31,564 bases of DNA from Elysia marginata (lineage: Eukaryota > Mollusca > Gastropoda > Plakobranchidae): assembly GCA_019649035.1 (NCBI GenBank), contig BMAT01005321.1, positions 37,685 through 69,248 on the forward strand, given 5' to 3'. The position numbers and the translations under genes are program-made. Positions 9,443 to 19,907 of the stretch are shown here, in pieces; within the stretch, counting starts at the first letter, position 1, and every line of letters starts with the position of its first letter. The notes below the pieces were generated by a model that was not told the DNA's origin, did no database searches, and saw only the letters and a program-made list of their open reading frames with translations.

Positions 9443-9578
9443 AATTCATTGTGAGGCAATCAGAGTAAAACGGGCACTTCAAGTCAATCAGGATAATCTT
9501 GAGTCAAAACATTTTGCGCAACAACCATTCTACAGACTTCTTGAAGAAATTTGTTTGCCACCAGTTATCTCTGAATAA
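9443..9578 (+). CDS. Candidate terminal exon of an unrecognised gene
   Basis: Frame ending in TAA at 9576-9578. It reads IHCEAIRVKRALQVNQDNLE, then SKHFAQQPFYRLLEEICLPP, then VISE. The composition is amphipathic, charged and typical of a folded soluble helical protein, unlike translations of the surrounding AT-rich DNA. A T-rich tract (TTGTTTTATTTTTGTTTTTATC) leads to AG at 9441-9442, the acceptor I chose; AG at 9454-9455 is an alternative. A polyadenylation signal AATAAA follows at 9700-9705, as expected for a last exon. I do not recognise the family, and no upstream exon is certain (7120-7193 is a weak candidate). Not part of the GGA-type gene, which ends at 3988. Confidence 0.42.
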
Positions 9579-9699
9579 GGAAAATATTGATTTTTAATTT
9601 TTTCAACCTTTTCAAAAGACATAACATAAATTATCCCCCTGCGCAAGGAGATTTTCTTGGGAGCGTTGGGGTTTCTTGTTCTTGTTTCATTTGTCTAAA

Positions 9700-9705
9700 A
9701 ATAAA
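9700..9705 (+). terminator. Candidate polyadenylation signal
   Basis: AATAAA, 122 bp downstream of the stop of the candidate terminal exon, followed by TGTAGGTGTTC, a GT-rich stretch. Confidence 0.35.
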
Positions 9706-10138
9706 ATGTAGGTGTTCTAGTCAATTTGAATGTCCTTCCTTGTTAAAATAAGGAGGAGACCTTACTTTTAGAAGCTAATGAGGCATTTCCTTGTCAATAT
9801 TATGGAAAATTTCAACCAATTGGATCTTAAATCTAAAGCTACAAATTTATTCCAGTAATACTTACGTGGAAAGAAAGGTGTTCAAAGTGAATAATAGTAT
9901 TAATACTGTCAACATTTTTATTTGTGCCTGATTCAGATTGAGTGCCTCACATTCTGTCTTTTTTTCCTTCTCTTTTCTGAGTCATTTGATATCTCTAGAT
10001 GCTGATACTTGTTATCCAATGACAGAAAAGTCTACTTTGTCAAGCAGGGCTTGTTTTCAATGTGTCTCTAGACTACTTTAAATGAGTCAGATTCAAGCAA
10101 ATAAAATAACAACTTTTGAAGAAGCTTTATTTCCTATA
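9706..10138. other. Non-coding spacer
   Basis: AT-rich, no gene or repeat terminus recognised before the MITE at 10139. Confidence 0.35.
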
Positions 10139-10864
10139 CAGTGGAATCCGCGAGAAGTCAACTCGCTTGAAGTCAACNNNNNNNNNNNNNNNNNNNNNNN
10201 NNNNNNNNNNNNNNNNNNNNNNNNNNNNNNNNNNNNNNNNNNNNNNNNNNNNNNNNNNNNNNNNNNNNNNNNNNNNNNNNNNNNNNNNNNNNNNNNNNNN
10301 NNNNNNNNNNNNNNNNNNNNNNNNNNNNNNNNNNNNNNNNNNNNNNNNNNNNNNNNNNNNNNNNNNNNNNNNNNNNNNNNNNNNNNNNNNNNNNNNNNNN
10401 NNNNNNNNNNNNNNNNNNNNNNNNNNNNNNNNNNNNNNNNNNNNNNNNNNNNNNNNNNNNNNNNNNNNNNNNNNNNNNNNNNNNNNNNNNNNNNNNNNNN
10501 NNNNNNNNNNNNNNNNNNNNNNNNNNNNNNNNNNNNNNNNNNNNNNNNNNNNNNNNNNNNNNNNNNNNNNNNNNNNNNNNNNNNNNNNNNNNNNNNNNNN
10601 NNNNNNNNNNNNNNNNNNNNNNNNNNNNNNNNNNNNNNNNNNNNNNNNNNNNNNNNNNNNNNNNNNNNNNNNNNNNNNNNNNNNNNNNNNNNNNNNNNNN
10701 NNNNNNNNNNNNNNNNNNNNNNNNNNNNNNNNNNNNNNNNNNNNNNNNNNNNNNNNNNNNNNNNNNNCCCCCCCCCCCCCCCATGAAATTGGATGAAGTC
10801 AACCTCGTTTAAAGTCAACACTTTTTATCGGTCCCAAGGTGTTGACTTTATCCGGATTCCACTG
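10139..10864. mobile_element. MITE of the CAGTGGAATCC family interrupted by an assembly gap
   Basis: Left end CAGTGGAATCCGCGAGAAGT is preceded by TA. The complement of the right end is CAGTGGAATCCGGATAAAGT, followed inward by AACACCTTGGGACC. The right flank is TT rather than TA. Inside the right end is GTCAACCTCGTTTAAAGTCAAC, matching the layout of the 657-bp copy at 18023-18679. The middle is unknown (N). Confidence 0.75.
10178..10767. other. Assembly gap (590 N)
   Basis: Unsequenced. Bounded on the right by a 15-base C run (10768-10782), probably a sequencing stop. Apparent frames through the gap are artefacts. Confidence 1.
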
Positions 10865-11211
10865 TTTTTTTTTATATTTTAAATTGACAGAAGTTGGTAT
10901 CTCTTTCCAAAAAAAAACTGTGATAATATGCAATTTTTAGTGTTTGGAAGCTGAGAAAAAATTCATTGTTCAAATATTCCTTTTATTTGAAAAGTTTGAC
11001 CTCTTCGGTCCAGTTTTGATATTTCAAACAAACATTTCTCTTCAATTATCTCTACACACAATGTAATACAAAAGAAGAATGCATTTGGTAACCTGCAAAC
11101 TCTTTAAAATTTAGCAAATGTCGACTCTAACTTATTTAGACTGGTTGTGGACCACTTATTGGTCTTATCTTTCAAAATATTCATTGTATTAGAATTTTGA
11201 CCAATAATATA
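10865..11211. other. Non-coding spacer between two MITEs
   Basis: AT-rich, nothing recognised. Confidence 0.35.
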
Positions 11212-11356
11212 CAGTGGAATCAAGATAAGTCAACACCTCAGGACTGAAAAAAAAATGTTGACTTAAAGTTAAAGCAAGATTTGATTTCAATCATTACAAA
11301 AATATAAAGAAATTCAAGATAGTCTTGCCAGTGTTCACTTTAAATGGATTCCACTG
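11212..11356. mobile_element. 145-bp MITE, CAGTGGAATCC family
   Basis: Left CAGTGGAATCAAGATAAGTC and complement of right CAGTGGAATCCATTTAAAGT, with TA on both sides (11210-11211, 11357-11358). The interior keeps AACACCTCAGGACTG, shared with the 161-bp copy at 15455. Confidence 0.85.
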
Positions 11357-11358
11357 TA

Positions 11359-13121
11359 ATAAGCAAGTAAAGGCAATGCCATTTTTTCAAACTGTATGGA
11401 ATTTTTTTTTCATGGCATAATGCAAGGCTTTTTTTGTGTTTGTCAAAATCTGCGTTCACTTTAAATACTGTCAACTGTTATGAATTGCCTGTTTAAAGCG
11501 ACTATGAGGCGTATTTTTTTTTTTAAGTAAATGGCTGTGTATTAAAATGCATAAGGATTGAGATTAAAAGTTGATGTGTGATTGTATAGACTGTTTTAGG
11601 CTTCCTTCCGTTTTTACTTCCTCTCTGCCTTATTTCTTTTTAATGAACCCTTTGCTTTTCTTTGCTGCCATTTTACACCATAAAGAATCTGCTTTTCATC
11701 TGTTCTACCCTACTCGGAAGCTAAAAGAATTATAGTGTGACAGTGTGGGGTTTTTTTTCATTGTTGGTTTTCAGATGGAAGTATAAGTAATTTATACAAA
11801 TTTTGTGTCTGGTGAGATGTTTCAGAAATAAATTTGAAACATTCAATTTATGTGTATATTTTGATAATATTTTGTGTTTGGAGGAGTTGGGCAAATCATC
11901 ATTTCAGGTCATTTAACTGTGTTAATTTTTGTAAACTGAATGAAAAAGTAGATAGTCTTACTCTTAGTGCATTATAGTTTTGTATTGAACTTTAAATTAA
12001 AGTGATTTAAGAATATCTGAATGGAAAATGAAACATTTTTACATAGATGAAATTATTGGTTGCACATGTTATAAAATCTTTTTGTTAAATTTTTTTCTCA
12101 AGTCATTTGTAAATGTAGTCACAGAAAAAAAGATTTATTGAGCACTGGACTTCTTAGTCTGCAGATCTGTACATCTGTGATCTTTAGATTCAAACAGATT
12201 TGAATTTTTCTAATTTGAGCATGTGTATTTGTAGTGCGAATCATATTAGTAAACCTTCCTTACCTATGGATTGGCTGACTGACTGATACTGTGATAGAGC
12301 AGCTTTGTTTTTCAAGCACACTGCACAACACAATAAAATTTAACCTCCAATGTTTCACTATGTTTAAAAGAAATCTAAATCAATAGCCTAAAAACCTAGT
12401 CTGTAGTGTAAATGAATCATTAAGCTGAATACACCCTCTACTAAAATGTATTACACTTCAAATTTAGTACATGTATTATTAATGTATTGTGCTGTTGAAA
12501 AATTTGTAAAAGGTTCAATGATGTAACAAAGTCTCAGTAAATAAACAGGCTGCTTGACTAAACTTTTAATAAAACGTGACTTGTCTTTACAAACAAACAA
12601 AAAAAAAAGAAAGAAAACCTGAATGAATCTTAAGTTTCATTTAAAATGTGATGAAGTGGGGTTCTCAATCTCATGCACTGTGACTGTAAATGTAATAATT
12701 TTGTGGAAGATAATACTACACTCATTACAGAAGAATATCTTTAAGCTTCCTCTTTGCCAGTGTGCTGGTTTTTTTTTTATTTTTGTAAGTGTTTGTGTGT
12801 GTGTTAATCTGAAATGGTTTTGCCAGCAATTAAAAAAAAAAACATTTGCTTCTGTTTAACCTCAACAAAAAAAAAAATCAGATTTAAACATAAACTTGTA
12901 GTTACAAGAACAAGGTTAACCTAAGCTTACAGACTCAGCCGAAAGAAGAAAGGTCTTTTATCCATTGGGCGGTCTCTCATCTTGACACTGACTAATGACA
13001 GCTGAATAGCTAAGCCTAGCTTGCCAGCCTATTAATACCACAGCTGGTACTTAAATTTAATTGTGTCACTATGTGTGTTTGATCAACTTAGGATGTGCAA
13101 AGATCACTGAACCACAGTAGA
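11359..13121. other. Long AT-rich non-coding stretch
   Basis: Homopolymer-rich DNA with many A and T runs. No open frame of convincing composition, no repeat terminus and no RNA gene seen. Confidence 0.4.
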
Positions 13122-13408
13122 TTCTATAATCAAACGAACTTACCGGTGATGTTTGATTGGAACTCTGTCGACTCCATGAAGGAATGGATGGGACAAACGA
13201 GATGTCACGAGGCTTCAGGCTTTAACGTGGGATCAGTGACAGGCACGACTCAAGTAATGGGACAAACGTGAGGTGGGTACCACAAATAATGATGCACAAT
13301 GGTGCAAACAATTTAGAAAGGAAGGGAGAGCGTTTGTCCCATCCATTCCTTCATGGAGTCGACAGAGTTCCAATCAAACATCACCGGTAAGTTCGAATGA
13401 TTATAGAA
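13122..13408. repeat. Near-perfect 78-bp inverted repeat with 131-bp spacer
   Basis: The arm 13122-13199 and the complement of 13331-13408 match at about 76 of 78 positions (difference AAA versus ATT near the outer end). The shared core includes GAACTTACCGGTGATGTTTG and GTCGACTCCATGAAGGAATG. The arms could form a long hairpin. The high identity contrasts with the decayed recombinase next to it. Confidence 0.9.
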
Positions 13409-13450
13409 CTCTATCTCCCCCACTCCGGAATGGTATGGCCCTAACGAGAT
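13407..13450 (+). repeat. DIRS-associated repeat unit
   Basis: AACTCTATCTCCCCCACTCC followed by GGAATGGTATGGCCCTAACG, directly abutting the right arm of the 78-bp inverted repeat. Its complement occurs at 14588-14645, and a diverged direct copy lies inside 13161-13217. Confidence 0.75.
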
Positions 13451-13524
13451 TTTTAAAGGTCGTGACTGTCACATGAATCAAAAGTAGGAAGTTCTGTAGC
13501 TTTGTAGCGAAGAATAATCCATGA

Positions 13525-14257
13525 TTACTGAGCTGAAGCTGTGTTCTGCACAGCTCCAGAAAACTTGCTTTCGGCCCCTGACAGCAATGGACGTTTGTAA
13601 TATCGGGCGAAGGTGCAAGTAGATTTCAACCCTGCTGACTTCAGAATAGTGTCTATGGGTACTTGGCGCGAATGAGCGAGGCTCGTTGATGCTGCTCTTG
13701 TAGAGTGTGGTTTGTAGCGCTGCGTATCAATGCCAGATAGCTGTAGCACCTGATTGGTCCATCGATGTATAATAGTGTCTCTAGATACACCCTTGTAGGG
13801 TTGATTGCATTGTACGTAAAACTGGTCGGATTGTTGTGAGGGTTTGGTTCGTTTTAAATATTCCTTGGTGTAAAGAACTGGACAGAGACGCCTATTCACT
13901 GGGTATGCACACAGAACCAGGTTATGGACTTGATTTCCGGGTTTGCTAGTTTTTAAAAGTTGTGATATTTTAAAACAGATATGGCTATGTTTCACAGTCA
14001 TGTTTTTAACACAGGAAGCCATTATAGCTTGGCCCCGATGGCCTGTGGCAAGAAGCATTAACATGAGCAATTTCATACTCAATTGTTTTAGAGACAAAGT
14101 AGCAGCAGGTGCCCATGATTTTAAAAAATTCTAACACAGTTTCTGGGTTCCAAACCAAGGGTGGTGATGGTAGTTGTGGGCGCAAATTAAACACGCCCTT
14201 CATAAATCGTCTGATTATAGGGTGGTGCCCAACAGTGTGTGTGTAGGAATGCGACAA
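13525..14257 (-). pseudogene. Tyrosine recombinase of a DIRS-like element, frameshifted
   Basis: Two overlapping minus-strand frames together form one recombinase. The N-terminal part (14257 down to about 14120) reads VGHHPIIRRFMKGVFNLRPQ, the core-binding region usual in DIRS-type integrases. After a one-base frame change near 14105-14120, the catalytic domain follows (LSLKQLSMKLLMLMLLATGH onward, ending 13525). The tyrosine-recombinase signature is visible: Arg in ATGHRGQA, the HxxR box in KPHSTRAAST and the nucleophile Tyr in FARYYKRP. These enzymes integrate circular cDNA without target duplication. The frameshift and missing partners mean it is probably inactive. A cellular or Crypton-type recombinase is less likely given the flanking inverted repeats. 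Confidence 0.8.
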
Positions 14258-14587
14258 AATGATGCTTAAGCTAGAGACAGCAGATCTAGCGAAGTTTAAG
14301 CTCTAGTCATATAGACTCTGCAGAAAGGCTAACAGGTCCGTTGGATTTATTTTACTGAAAGGGGGATCCTTACCCCGTTGAGAACAAAAAAGCATCCACT
14401 TTTCGAGGTGGCAAGCATATTGTTCTCTTGTTCCCCTCTGCCATGAAAAAATGATAACACCGATTTATTTTCCACGAATTGCGCACGTTAGTAGTATTTG
14501 CCTGATAATCGGCAAGCTATCATCTTGGATTTCTGAGTTTTCCAAACTGGTAAGAAACGTCTTAGCAGTGAAAGAAGCCAACGTAAA

Positions 14588-14645
14588 CTGAAGCCTCGTG
14601 ACATCTCGTTTGGGCCATTCCATTCCGGAGTGGGGGAGATAGAGT
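14588..14645 (-). repeat. DIRS-associated repeat unit, inverted copy
   Basis: On the complement this reads ACTCTATCTCCCCCACTCCG, then GAATGGAATGGCCC, AAACGAGATGTCACGAGG and CTTCAG. It joins in one unit the two parts that are split between 13407-13450 and 13188-13217, as expected for a terminal repeat versus an internal complementary region. Confidence 0.75.
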
Positions 14646-15454
14646 AATAGATCGAACTGCATGTGAGCAGATTCAATACAGATTAACAAAAAGATTGACT
14701 TCACTTTACTAAGTTTTGCTTGGTAGTTTGAAGTTGAAATTGCAGCCTAGATATTGTTTCACTAAGTGTATTGTAAAAAAATTTTACACTCTGCAAGAGA
14801 GACAAGAACCTTTCCACTCTGAGTTTTTGGTACCCATGTAATTTGTCGCAGGCTTGGGACTGTCGCAGAAGAAAGTTGGAGAGAAATAAGACAATAACAA
14901 GAATGACAGAGAAAGAAGTCCTGAAAAGGACTGTTGAAGCCCTGATAAGGAATGTTATTGTTGTCAATACATGTATCTGGCACTGTGGCTATCAGCTAGT
15001 ACTTTCACAATGTACTTGTGAGACAAACCATAATCTATTCCCCATTCCATCTTTAAAACATATCATACACTCCCACTTACTGAAACTGAAAATTATCGAA
15101 ACAGAAACAGCACCAGTTGTGAATGTTATGTATGTACTTGTGCATATGTAATAGGTCCAGCAACCGGTTGACCTTACATTCAACTCTAAAAGATATGATA
15201 CCCTTTAGAGACAAACAAGCACCTTTCATCCAACAGCCCCCAACCCATGCCCAATATATAACACACCCATACATTCAAACTTCCACTTGTAAAAGTTGTT
15301 ATCTCATTCACTTTTCACTTGCAAGCACATGAAAGTTAAAAAGGGACGCATTTTACTACATCACAATAAATGTTCAATTTTATTTGACTTTTCTGTCCAT
15401 CTATAAACATAGTTAAATATTAATCTATACAAATTACAATTTACAGTACATGAA
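14646..15454. other. Non-coding or unresolved stretch
   Basis: Both strands have frames of 60-100 codons overlapping each other (14701-15274). None has a recognisable motif, and they may be remnants of the neighbouring retroelement. The right part is AT-rich spacer. Confidence 0.3.
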
Positions 15455-15615
15455 CAGTGGAATCCGGATAAAGTCAACACCTCAGGACCAAAAAATTGTG
15501 TTGACTTTAAGTTTAACCATTATATAGATATCAAGAAATATAAAATGGGACAGCAAAACAGAGTTGACTTTAAGCAAGAGTTTCTAAAGGTGTTGACTTT
15601 AAGGGGATTCCAATG
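15455..15615. mobile_element. 161-bp MITE, CAGTGGAATCC family
   Basis: Left end CAGTGGAATCCGGATAAAGT. The complement of the right end is CATTGGAATCCCCTTAAAGT, with TA after the right end (15616-15617) and AA before the left. The interior has GTCAACACCTCAGGACC and a central GTTGACTTTAAG pair in inverted order. Confidence 0.85.
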
Positions 15616-15970
15616 TACATGTATATATAATTATATGTATACACAAACACATTCAAAATTTATTTTGAAACTCTTGAAACAGTGTTATGGATGAATTTGT
15701 AACCAATACTGAAGTTTCAATCTTGACTTAAGAGAAACACCTTGCAAATTTGTCGAAATTAATTGAAAATGTTCCAAGACAAATCTAGGTTCTTCAGATT
15801 TCTCTTCCTGAACAGTGTTAAACCTTAAGGTATGAACATCTATAAACAGGCCAAGTATCCAGTCCCTAATAAGTTACATAAAAATAATTATATAGTATGT
15901 GTCATACCCTCCAAAAGGCTATTTAATGATTCAATGAGATATGTCTTTAGTCCAGGAGAAATGAATGCAA
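15616..15970. other. Non-coding spacer
   Basis: AT-rich, nothing recognised apart from lying downstream of the minus-strand gene. Confidence 0.35.
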
Positions 15971-15971
15971 T

Positions 15972-16310
15972 GTTGCAATTTTCACCTTCAATAGCACTGT
16001 CGTTTTGACCAAGGCATTTCTCTAACTCTAAGCTTCCAAATATTTTTTTACAAAACTATAGTCGAGTCTGCTTAAGTTAAGATTAACCCTGCTTTGGGTT
16101 AACATAAACTCGTATCAGTCCCATTCCTTTTTTTTCTTTACAACATTACTGCTTGACAATGCTTAAAATAAACTTTTTAGTTGAGACCAGAGGGGTTAAT
16201 CTTAAACGCATTCCACAGCATCAATATTTTGTGGGAAGATAAACATGAAAAAAGAAAAAAATAAACATTAAAGGGTTAAATTCTTCAAAAAATGAATTTC
16301 CAACAATATT
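15972..16310. repeat. Diverged dispersed repeat, copy 2, interrupted by a MITE-like insert
   Basis: Blocks GCAATTTTCACCTTCAA, GTTTTGACCAAG, CTAAGCTTCCAA and AAAAAATGAATTTCC align in order with 7785-7980. The extra segment in the middle corresponds to the degenerate TIR element 16061-16218. Confidence 0.4.
16061..16218. mobile_element. Degenerate TIR element, about 158 bp
   Basis: Left GTCTGCTTAAGTTAAGATTAACCC and complement of right GTGGAATGCGTTTAAGATTAACCC share the inner block TTAAGATTAACCC. The outer right end (GTGGAAT) resembles the CAGTGGAATCC MITE family. It is an old or divergent copy. Confidence 0.5.
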
Positions 16311-16801
16311 TTGCTAGCCTGACTAAGCACTGCTTATTTTCAATACATCTTCTAATTTAACCTTGTATTGACTGAATAAACTTGAATTGAACTCACTCCT
16401 CCATGACGCAAGACAATATAAATTTATCAAAATATCACCAAAAGTGAAATTTCAGATTTTGTGGTGATATGAACATTAACATAGTCGCTTGTAGCCTTAA
16501 AGTGTCTTGCCTATGCACCCATGGCTCTATAAACATCCAAACTCAATATTTTAACACTAATCCCACAAAATCCCCAATTTACCAAACTCCCTTACACTAC
16601 TAACTTACAGCTTCCTTTGCCAATTTCCCGTTTAAGACTATATGAGTTCTATTGTATTGCAAAACTGGTTGCAACTTGAACTGCTATCATTGAACCCTTA
16701 CCATCTGCACTCAAAATTACCACAAACATGCTGATTCTGACAGCAAATTGAACACATTATATGGCCTCAACAATAGTATAATCAGACATAAAAACAACAC
16801 T

Positions 16802-16822
16802 AGCAGCAGCAGCAGCAGCAGC
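16802..16822. repeat. AGC trinucleotide microsatellite
   Basis: Six to seven uninterrupted AGC units in non-coding DNA. Confidence 0.9.
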
Positions 16823-18022
16823 ACAGTTGCAGTAGTAGTGGTACTAGTGGTATTGGCAGACCTCTGTGTAGCATTTAATTAGCAAGTCAAATGTGTGTCT
16901 TTAGACATGAATTTCCAGACTCGATAATTATTTTGTTTTGACAGTGCAAGAGGTTATGACAGCCACAAAACGCTTTGGTTTTAAAATTGATTGACTCATA
17001 CTAGCCTTTTTCCAAAATTAAAGTGACCTAAAAAAAATAACAGCAGCAAAACATCTATACATACACTTAAAGTCGCTTTTGTTTGAATAGTAAGAAAAAT
17101 AGCCTCTTGACACATTATCATATAAAATGATTTGAAATGAGTAATTTATCCAGTACACAATCCCAACAAATCATAACAAGCTGTCCATCTACTAGGTCAA
17201 AGTTACATCACTCAGCATTAAATGTATCATTAAAAAAATAGCATGAAATGAAAGCGTTAATGCTAACAGCAACATAGAGCATGGATTCTAAGAAAAAAAA
17301 TGTCCTATGTATCTTAATCATCATCTTTCAATGCATGATTAATTTATTATTGCTCTTACTTAAGGAGACTTGCACTGACAACCTATACAGGAGACATGAA
17401 ATACATGTACTAATCATAATGTGAGGCTGTGACAAAAGGTTGCAATTGTGTCAGTTGTGATGGTGGACAAAGCATTTAAAGGCATAGCAAAGAAAAGGAG
17501 GCTGTCACAAAAAAGCTCTCGCCTAGAATCCATCTTAAACTATATCATTTAAAGTGTTGAAAATTTTACCCAAAAAGTCCTTATGGATTAAAAGAAATGA
17601 ATGACAAACAAAATTGAAAATCCGTCCGTTTCTACATTTTGGACAAAGCATAAATGAAATAATTTAAGAAAGTCATAACATCACATCACAATGAAAATAG
17701 AACTATATTTTTTCTGAAAATAATTTGTCCCCCATCTAAACCGACAGATTCACGACATTTTGTCACTGTCTCATGTAGCACTCAACATCTCAAGCTATTT
17801 ATTTTTAAGTCAATAGCAAGATTAACTGCAAAATGTAGCTTATGTATTTCATATATATTTTTTTAAGAAGAGAAGAGACTCAAACTCAAAGCACAGCACC
17901 TATTTGTAAAAAAAATAATAATGGTCTTTCTTTGCTACAGAAAACCTAAGAATAAAGAAATTGCTAAAGCTAAATTAAGGCCTACAAGGTGCGACTATCT
18001 AAAGCAACGAATATTTTATATA
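16823..18022. other. AT-rich non-coding stretch
   Basis: No gene recognised on either strand. It may belong to the long 3' flank or 3' UTR of the minus-strand transposase-derived gene that ends at 19908, but no poly(A) site can be assigned with confidence. Confidence 0.35.
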
Positions 18023-18679
18023 CAGTGGAACCCATTGAGAAGTCAACTTGCTTGGAGTCAACTCTCGGTTAAAGTCAACACCTTGCAACAGTCCCTTTTT
18101 TTTTCTTCTTTATTTCCGTAACTTTATTTCGCATTAAGTCAACTGCCTCGGACCTATTTTTGCTTTAACTTAAGTCAACACCTCGTAGGCACAGATAGAG
18201 AGGCCCCAGGTGGGTCTTGGGAGAGATGGTGGGCTATCTTTGTTTCCATTCATGATTCAAGACAAAGCGTGCAGCGCAAGCTCGCCTGCCTGGGTCCACT
18301 GGCCTGGTGATAGCTTGTGGGGGGTGAGAGGGGCAGGATAGTGGGGGACAGGGGGGGAGGGATAGTTCGGCTGGACAGGTGCTGATTGGGGCAGTTCACT
18401 GATGATTCTCCTACTCCTCCCAGCTTCGCCCCACACCAGTCCAACAAATTTAATGTAGTGCGTGCACAGTGTTCTGTGCACATTCCATCCCTGCGTCTTC
18501 ATGATTTCTCAGAGTACCTTCCGAGTGGTCACATTGCGCTTGTTAAATTCATCTAGCTCTTACAGATTGCACAATGTTACAAACCCTCCCCTCCCCCCCT
18601 GGATAAAGTCAACCTTGCTTACAGTTAAAGTCAACACTTTTCTTCAGTCCCGAGATGTTGCGTTATCCGGATTCCACTG
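18023..18679. mobile_element. 657-bp MITE, CAGTGGAATCC family, longest complete copy
   Basis: TA at 18021-18022 and 18680-18681. Left end CAGTGGAACCCATTGAGAAG; complement of right end CAGTGGAATCCGGATAACGC. Both ends continue with GTCAAC words (AGTCAACTTGCTTGGAGTC on the left; GATAAAGTCAACCTTGCTTA on the right). The GC-rich middle (about 18190-18600) has G runs and CCCCTCCCCCCC at 18588-18600. It has no transposase frame, so it is non-autonomous. The C-rich run before the right end parallels the C15 run beside the assembly gap in the 10139 copy. Confidence 0.85.
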
Positions 18680-18681
18680 TA

Positions 18682-19907
18682 TTTTTTTTGTCTTGCAACT
18701 TGTCCAAAAACAGTTAATTATATAAAAAATGTATCACATTTATGATTGAAAGGTTTCCAGCATAACATTGAATAATACTTGTTCTGAGCTTTAAAAAAAA
18801 CAGAATAAAGTCATTTAATGATCTATGACTACAAAACCCAGCCTCTTGCACCACCATTTCCAAGTAAATCTGTCATACAAAATAAAAGCATAAGGGACTC
18901 TGCTTGTTTTTTTTTTCTTACTTAATAAAAGTCATCTCTCTGTAAATGTAAGAACAGGTGCGCTAATGATGAATAAGTTGTTCATGGTTGTGATTTTGTC
19001 AATTTTTTTTATAAATCACTTTGTATTTTCATAGGTTTATCAAAGAAAATGAGGCTGCTTTAAGAAGGTGCTTACCCTGCTTATTTTTAAAGTTACATAC
19101 AGACAAGACCTTATGAATGAATAAATGAATGAAAACCACAATTCAAAATATGTTGATTGTCATATGACAAAGCATCATCATGATGTAACTTACCATCATG
19201 AATAACATTAACTCAATTTGACAGTACTGTTAATGTTATTTTGTGGGCAATGTAGTTTTTGGAAATGCTTTGTCCATGATCTGTTTTCTTGCAAACGAAA
19301 ATCAAAGAATTCACAATATATTTGCCAAAGCTTAACATGCAGACAAAGGCATCTTATCATGGTGATATGCTGTTTTAATCTACACCTTTTAGTGTACATC
19401 AAAATTGCATAACTGATTCTGCATTTGACATGGGTACTTTACTTAATTAAACCTGCTTTTCATTTTTTCCATTAAATTTCAATTCAATTATAAAAAGAAA
19501 ATCTGACAACCCACCCAAAAACTGTTATGCTCAGCATTCCTAAGAACAAGTGAAAGACGGGATGCAACAAATGCAACAAAATATAAGTGAATACAGTACA
19601 TTTTGCAGTTCCAAACCATATTTCTAATTTGCTTCTTCAGCCTAAAAATGGCTGGCAAAGCCTATACGACAATTTCCAACAAATAAAATTCAAATTAACA
19701 ACATAGCCCTTACTAAAGAACCAGAATGTACATAAAATACAAAAGTAGTTCTAGAAAGCCTTTCCTTAGAACTCTAATTGTTATGAAAGACTAAGAGCCA
19801 TAAAAGAAGCCTGTCTCACAAACCTCTTTTAGCAGATATTAGCAATATCCTCAAAATAAATTGAAAGAGAATACAATAAAAAAAAATTACAGATTTTCAA
19901 AATTTAT
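18682..19907 (-). other. Probable 3' UTR and flank of the transposase-derived gene
   Basis: Lies directly after the TAG at 19910-19908 on the minus strand. AT-rich without coding potential. The cleavage site is not determined, and several minus-strand AATAAA words occur farther left (for example near 17345). Confidence 0.35.

Larger units (their letters stand above)
13122..14645 (-). mobile_element. Deleted DIRS-like tyrosine-recombinase retroelement
   Basis: A decayed tyrosine recombinase gene sits between repeat units that occur in both orientations. DIRS-type elements have inverted terminal repeats plus an internal complementary region and encode a tyrosine recombinase downstream of RT/RNase H. 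Here the recombinase is recognisable, and related units lie at 13161-13217 (+), 13331-13369 (-), 13407-13450 (+) and 14588-14645 (-). No RT or RNase H could be identified between 14260 and 14588, so a large internal deletion is inferred. True element borders are uncertain by tens of bases. Confidence 0.6.

Noticed and set aside
10082..10821. Long frames across the N gap on both strands
   Set aside because: They exist only because N codons are not read as stops; the real ends are MITE termini and a C run.
14701..15274. Overlapping frames on both strands, considered as DIRS RT or gag
   Set aside because: No RT (YxDD-type) or RNase H motif visible; mutually overlapping on opposite strands.
18250..18502. 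Pro/Ser-rich minus-strand frames
   Set aside because: They lie in the GC-rich interior of the 657-bp MITE and overlap each other in two frames; composition artefact.
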